Source: Lewinella sp039816955 (lineage in GTDB: Bacteria > Bacteroidota > Bacteroidia > Chitinophagales > Saprospiraceae). Taken from it: a DNA stretch of 9,818 bases. A program made the translations under genes and the position numbers. Positions 5,584 to 9,818 of the stretch are shown here, piece after piece. The notes under the pieces are model-generated. The model did no database searches. It saw only the letters and a program-made list of their open reading frames with translations, and was not told the origin of the DNA. Within the stretch, counting starts at the first letter, position 1. Every line of letters begins with the position of its first letter. The DNA lies in contig JBCBWU010000242.1 of assembly GCA_039816955.1 (NCBI GenBank), positions 1 to 9,818 of the forward strand, read 5' to 3'.

Positions 5584-8500
5584 ATGATCAAGCTTAAAAT
5601 GAACCGATACTTATATCCGTTGCTTTGCTTGCTGCTTCTTCCTCTTATTGCCAGTAGCCAAACCCTGGAAGAGTGGACCGATGCAGCCGACGCAGCTTAC
5701 GCCAAAGGCGATTACTATAGTGCTTACCGCTACTACGATGTAGCTTTGAAATACGATACTTCCCGTATGGACCTCTGGTATCGACTGGGAGAAAGTGCAC
5801 AAGAATTCACGGCTTACCGTACTGCCACCGAAGCCTACCAGCGCGTAGTGGCGAGCAACTTCCGCGATTCTTTTCCGCTACTACCTTATCGCCAGGCACA
5901 GGTACTGCAGAAACGTGGATTTTATACAGCCGCAGCTTCCTTGTACAAGAGCTTTGTGGACGAAGACCCCAACAATGTAGATCCCAAGTACTTTGAAGAA
6001 GCGGAACGGGAGCGCATTAATGCCGAATGGGCCGCCAGTGTGGTGGAGCGCAAGGATGATACCGATGTTCGCCACCTACCGGGTGATGTCAATTCACCTC
6101 ACTCCGATTTTGGACCTTACTATAAGGACAATGTCCTCTACTTCTCTACCCTCCGTTACAACATACGGCGCGACACCGTCCGCCCTCGTCGCAGCCTGTC
6201 CCGCATCCTTACACAAGACCCCGCGAGCCAGGAAATAGAAAAACTTCCAAAAGAAATTAACCAAGATGGTCGCCTGGCGGCGCACACTACCTTCTCCGCT
6301 GATGGCCAAACCGCCTACTATACCCTCTGCGACTACGTAAGTGGAAGTCCGGAGTTTCGCTGTGAGATTTATTGCTCCAGCATTATGGAAGATGGCCGCT
6401 GGGGAACACCGCAACGCCTACCCATCAACGATGAAAAGGGTACGAATACGCACCCCAGCGTAGGAACAGACGAAGCAAGCGGTAGCTCTTACCTGTATTT
6501 CACTTCTGATCGGAAAGGTGGAAAAGGTGGGCTGGATATTTATCGCGCAGAACTCCTAACCGCCAATACCTGCGGACCAGTGGAGAACCTGGAGGACATC
6601 AACACCACCGGTAACGATATCACCCCCTTCTTCTACACGCCTACCCAGGTGCTTTACTTCAGTACCGATGGACGCTTGAGCATGGGCGGTTACGATATCT
6701 ACCGGGCCGGCTGGAACAGTCGTGGTTGGGATCGTCCTTCGCATATGGGCACCCCGGTCAACAGTAGCTATAATGATTTGTACTACGCTCGCTTCCCCGA
6801 ACGTGAGCGGGCCTACTTTGCCTCTAACCGTCCTGATTCCCTGGCGATTTTCTGGGACGACGGCAAAGAAGCTTGTTGTAATGATCTCTATAGTGTAGGT
6901 ATCACCGATGAAATCAAGCTACTAGCGCTGACCTACGATGCCATTGAAAAGCTAGAACTTCCAGGCACCACCGTAGCACTATACGAACTAGGCCCCACCG
7001 GCCGCCGCCTGATCGACAGCACATACAACCCTACGGCTAACGACTTTAATTTTACGGTAGCACCAGGTAAGCAATACGAATTGGTGGCTACCAAGCCAGG
7101 ATATAGTACCGACCGAGACACCGTAGATCTGACTGATCCAGCGGTGCTCGCCGAAAAGAATATTGAGCGGAAGCTTTATCTGTCTCCCGACCTGGAGTTG
7201 GACGTTTTCACTTTCAACCAAAAGGACTCTACGGCCCTGGCAGGAGCTACCGTTTACTTGTATGAACTTGCACCGGACGGAGAATTGATACTGGTGGATA
7301 GCATTGTTAATCCTACTGCCAACGATCACCATTTTAAACTCCGCAGAGGTAAACAGTATCAAGTCTTTGCGCAGAAGGATGGTTTCAAACCCGCCGAGGC
7401 CGTTATAGATACCAACGATCCCGCCTACGCGGAAACGGATAAGATCCGCAAAGATCTCTATCTGGAACCAGGTCTCTTCCTCGAGGTGTACACTTATCGC
7501 CTGTTAGACGAAAAGCCACTGACCGGAAGTACCATATACCTGTACGAGTACACCGATGCAGAAGGCGAAAAGTTGGTGGATAGCTTAACCAATGTGACCG
7601 GACATCATTTTGGCTTCGATGTAGACAAGGGTAAGCGCTACGTGATACGCGCCGAACGTGACGGCTACGGCCCAGCTTTAACTTCACTAGACCTTTCTGG
7701 CCCGGATGTGCCAGACAGTGGCACCTACCGCAAAGACCTATATCTGGGACAATTACTAGAGATTTTCACCTACGATGCCGTAACAGAGCTTCCATTACCT
7801 GGCGCAGAAATCAAACTACTAGATCCTCGCACGGGTGAAGTAGTAGCGGAAAAGATTAATCCAGACGGGAATGACTTCCGGTTCTCGATCAATTTGGATA
7901 ACCCCTACGAACTGCAAGTTTCCCGCAAGGGCTACAAACCAGTTACCGATATTATTTCTTTCTCACAAGAAGATCTGACAGCTGGTGGAGGTAAAATTGC
8001 TTTTGATGTGTATCTGGAGCCATACGAGGACCCGAATACAATGCTACCGCTGTACTTGTATTTCGATAATGACCAACCAGATCCTAGATCGTACCAACCA
8101 AAAACCGACAAGGAGTATACCGAGCTCAACGTGGCTTACTTCGAACAGAAGCAAAACTTCGTGCAATCCTTTACCGAGAGTATGGAATTGGAGGAAGCCT
8201 TCCGAACCCGCCGCCGTTTCAACGACTTCTTCAACCTGGAAGTACGTGGTGGTCGCTACGATCTGGAAGAGTTTGCTAAGCGCCTACTCGTCTATCTGGA
8301 AGCAGGTAACACCTTTAAGATGGAGTTGAAAGGTTTCGCTAGTCCGCGAGCCGGTTCAGCCTACAACGAGATTTTGAGTAAGCGACGAATTGATGCGGTA
8401 CTCAACTTCTTCCGCGGCTATGAAGGTGGCAAGCTCTGGGAGTTCTACAACGAAAACGGTAGCGGGCTACTTACCTACAACGAGGAACCGTTGGGTGAGA

Positions 8501-8619
8501 CCCAAGCTGACCCAAGGGTTACCGACCAGCTAGACGATGAGAAGAACAGTATTTTCAACCTCTTTGCCTCGCTGGAACGACGCGTAGAAGTTCGGGCTTC
8601 GACCAAGGATGAAAATTAA
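5584..8619 (+). CDS. PorE-like TPR-PD40-CRD(4)-OmpA protein
   Basis: Large periplasmic or outer-membrane-associated scaffold of 1011 residues with the domain order of Porphyromonas PorE, which links the type IX secretion machine to peptidoglycan. After a signal peptide (about 1-26) come TPR-like helices (about 34-131). A PD40 beta-propeller covers about 170-440, with repeats such as TFSADGQTAYY, LYFTSDRKGGKGGLDIYRA and VLYFSTDGRLSMGGYDIYRA. Four tandem carboxypeptidase-regulatory-like (CRD) modules of about 93 residues lie at about 444-535, 537-629, 631-723 and 724-813. A C-terminal OmpA-like domain (about 820-1011) starts with LYLYFDNDQPDPRS and has the binding helix GFASPRAGSAYNEILSKRR at 917-935. 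PorE has one CRD and about 670 residues, so the extra length here is the CRD expansion. ATG 5584 was chosen because the frame upstream has only a TTG inside the preceding gene; ATG 5599 also fits the signal peptide. No Shine-Dalgarno is seen. Confidence 0.93.
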   Translation: MIKLKMNRYLYPLLCLLLLPLIASSQTLEEWTDAADAAYAKGDYYSAYRYYDVALKYDTSRMDLWYRLGESAQEFTAYRTATEAYQRVVASNFRDSFPLLPYRQAQVLQKRGFYTAAASLYKSFVDEDPNNVDPKYFEEAERERINAEWAASVVERKDDTDVRHLPGDVNSPHSDFGPYYKDNVLYFSTLRYNIRRDTVRPRRSLSRILTQDPASQEIEKLPKEINQDGRLAAHTTFSADGQTAYYTLCDYVSGSPEFRCEIYCSSIMEDGRWGTPQRLPINDEKGTNTHPSVGTDEASGSSYLYFTSDRKGGKGGLDIYRAELLTANTCGPVENLEDINTTGNDITPFFYTPTQVLYFSTDGRLSMGGYDIYRAGWNSRGWDRPSHMGTPVNSSYNDLYYARFPERERAYFASNRPDSLAIFWDDGKEACCNDLYSVGITDEIKLLALTYDAIEKLELPGTTVALYELGPTGRRLIDSTYNPTANDFNFTVAPGKQYELVATKPGYSTDRDTVDLTDPAVLAEKNIERKLYLSPDLELDVFTFNQKDSTALAGATVYLYELAPDGELILVDSIVNPTANDHHFKLRRGKQYQVFAQKDGFKPAEAVIDTNDPAYAETDKIRKDLYLEPGLFLEVYTYRLLDEKPLTGSTIYLYEYTDAEGEKLVDSLTNVTGHHFGFDVDKGKRYVIRAERDGYGPALTSLDLSGPDVPDSGTYRKDLYLGQLLEIFTYDAVTELPLPGAEIKLLDPRTGEVVAEKINPDGNDFRFSINLDNPYELQVSRKGYKPVTDIISFSQEDLTAGGGKIAFDVYLEPYEDPNTMLPLYLYFDNDQPDPRSYQPKTDKEYTELNVAYFEQKQNFVQSFTESMELEEAFRTRRRFNDFFNLEVRGGRYDLEEFAKRLLVYLEAGNTFKMELKGFASPRAGSAYNEILSKRRIDAVLNFFRGYEGGKLWEFYNENGSGLLTYNEEPLGETQADPRVTDQLDDEKNSIFNLFASLERRVEVRASTKDEN

Positions 8620-8719
8620 TTCGAGCAACCTGATTCACCACTAAATAAAGACGCGACGGCAGTACCAGCTTCTTGAAATTTATCTGCTCAGCTCGCGAAA
8701 ACAAGAAAACACAACCGCC

Positions 8720-9818
8720 ATGAAATTGGTATTGAACATATCTCCACTCCCCAGCTTAGCTCGCTTGATCCTAGCGAGCCTGGCACTAATCGTGGTACTC
8801 CCCTCTTTATCCGCAGAGGGTGTACAGCAGGTAGCGCCCACTGCCGACGATGCACCAGTTATGCTGGAAACGAATAATCCCGACTTTGGAAACTTCGCTG
8901 CTTTTGCCGACGGGCAAGAAACCAGTCGTCTGTACGTGACGATTGGGGATGTGAGCGAAAAAATATTTCTGGGTCTATCCGTCGAATATAACGAAGATGG
9001 TACGCCCTTTCCCGGCTCCTTTTCGGGCCAATATCAGTTCCGCATTCGCTACGACGATGGTAACCCTTCACCACCAGTCGTGCACGGTCCTTTTGTCATA
9101 AACAATGGCAATGCGAACCTCAGTGAGTGGGCGGATGCTTCCTTCGGAAACTACGACGTGACCATTACCCAGAATGGCGACTTGATGTACGAGTTCCAAC
9201 CGGGCCAAACGGGTAATTACTTCATTGAATTCTCAGACGTAGGTTTCCAGGATGCAACGGAAGATGTAGTGTACATTCCATTCTGGGATATTACAGTGGC
9301 CAACGGCGGTACTGCTATTCCTGGACGTGTATGGTCGCGCAACTGGGCGTTCAGAACACCAGAACGTTCCCCTGTATCTACACCAGAATGTGTTTGGAAT
9401 CGGGAGTTCAACGGTACGCTTTATTCTTACACGGATGACCGCTTTGTATCCCGGATCAACTTCCAGGATGCGGGAATGCAGGGTTTATCCTTCAACGTAG
9501 CTTTTAACAGCACAGGTCCTGGCATGAGTGGCGACTTGACGCAAGATCGCAAGTCGATCCCAAGTGTCAATGCTACCCTTAACTCTGCGCAACACCAGAT
9601 ATTTCTGGAAGAACCTGATCCTAACATATTTGAGTCTGGGACCTGTGGAGAAATATTCATCCCACAGACTTTTAGCTGTTTAAATCAAGATAGTTTCTGC
9701 TTGAATATAGAGGTAACCAAACCGGGACAGGTAGAAATTGTGCTGGATTTCAATCAGAATGGCATCCTGGATCCGAACTCTGAGGATGTCACCCTAGTCT
9801 TTGAGTTTACGGAAGATG
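8720..9818 (+). CDS. N-terminal part of a secreted beta-rich surface protein
   Basis: Open frame from ATG 8720 to the window end, 366 residues and incomplete. A long signal peptide (about 1-32, cleavage near SLSA-EG) precedes a beta-rich stretch (about 45-215) with no motif I can name. A second segment from Cys224 (ECVWNREFNG) contains several cysteines and an Asp/Asn-rich loop at about 343-351 (DFNQNGILD), similar to calcium-binding EF-hand or dockerin-like loops. Saprospiria often have very large proteins with gliding-motility-associated (CHU_C/T9SS type B) C-terminal domains next to PorP/SprF genes, and the position here fits that, but the C-terminus is not in the window. It follows the PorE-like gene by 100 nt with no terminator between, so it is probably the third gene of the operon and may be the cargo of the neighbouring SprF-like protein. 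The leader is A-rich (AAAACAAGAAAACACAA) without a Shine-Dalgarno, which is common in Bacteroidota. Confidence 0.8.
   Translation, partial: MKLVLNISPLPSLARLILASLALIVVLPSLSAEGVQQVAPTADDAPVMLETNNPDFGNFAAFADGQETSRLYVTIGDVSEKIFLGLSVEYNEDGTPFPGSFSGQYQFRIRYDDGNPSPPVVHGPFVINNGNANLSEWADASFGNYDVTITQNGDLMYEFQPGQTGNYFIEFSDVGFQDATEDVVYIPFWDITVANGGTAIPGRVWSRNWAFRTPERSPVSTPECVWNREFNGTLYSYTDDRFVSRINFQDAGMQGLSFNVAFNSTGPGMSGDLTQDRKSIPSVNATLNSAQHQIFLEEPDPNIFESGTCGEIFIPQTFSCLNQDSFCLNIEVTKPGQVEIVLDFNQNGILDPNSEDVTLVFEFTED

Noticed and set aside
6988..7362. Minus-strand 124-codon frame
   Set aside because: It is antisense to CRD modules 1 and 2 of the PorE-like gene and has no motif or start signal.

Overview
The window reads as chromosomal DNA of a member of the Bacteroidota, most likely a Saprospiria/Lewinella-like marine bacterium. 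The reasons are a PorP/SprF-family type IX secretion (T9SS) protein, a PorE-like TPR-PD40-CRD-OmpA protein, a Pmp-like beta-helix exoprotein, weak or absent Shine-Dalgarno sites before most starts, and mid-range GC. No tRNA, rRNA, insertion sequence, phage gene or CRISPR array is visible. The lineage call is an inference from gene content.

Left part, all on the minus strand: an HtrA/DegQ-type serine protease with one PDZ domain (25-1158), an SH3b-NlpC/P60 lipoprotein cell-wall peptidase (1299-2492), and a secreted beta-helix protein (2610-3635) that starts at GTG behind a good Shine-Dalgarno and ends at a strong intrinsic terminator (2535-2579). The protease and the peptidase are both envelope-maintenance functions.

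Centre: an 845-bp divergent intergenic region (3636-4480) with no convincing protein gene but much structure. Its left half holds repeated GGGATR motifs, a 25-nt direct repeat at 99-nt spacing, a compound 40-nt hairpin, and directly after it a second hairpin followed by seven T on the plus strand. This is an intrinsic terminator with no plus-strand gene in front of it, so an unannotated structured RNA is the most interesting candidate here. Its right half is AT-rich and holds repeated TTTCG/CGAAA pentamers, several palindromes and a GC hairpin directly before the next start codon.

Right part, all on the plus strand: a PorP/SprF-like protein (4481-5563), a PorE-like periplasmic/outer-membrane protein with four tandem CRD modules (5584-8619), and the N-terminal 366 residues of a secreted beta-rich protein (from 8720) that runs off the window. 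The first two are 20 nt apart and the third follows after 100 nt without a terminator, so an operon is likely. The arrangement suggests a dedicated T9SS export and attachment module: a SprF/PorP protein at the outer membrane, a peptidoglycan-linked PorE-like scaffold, and a large surface protein as possible cargo.
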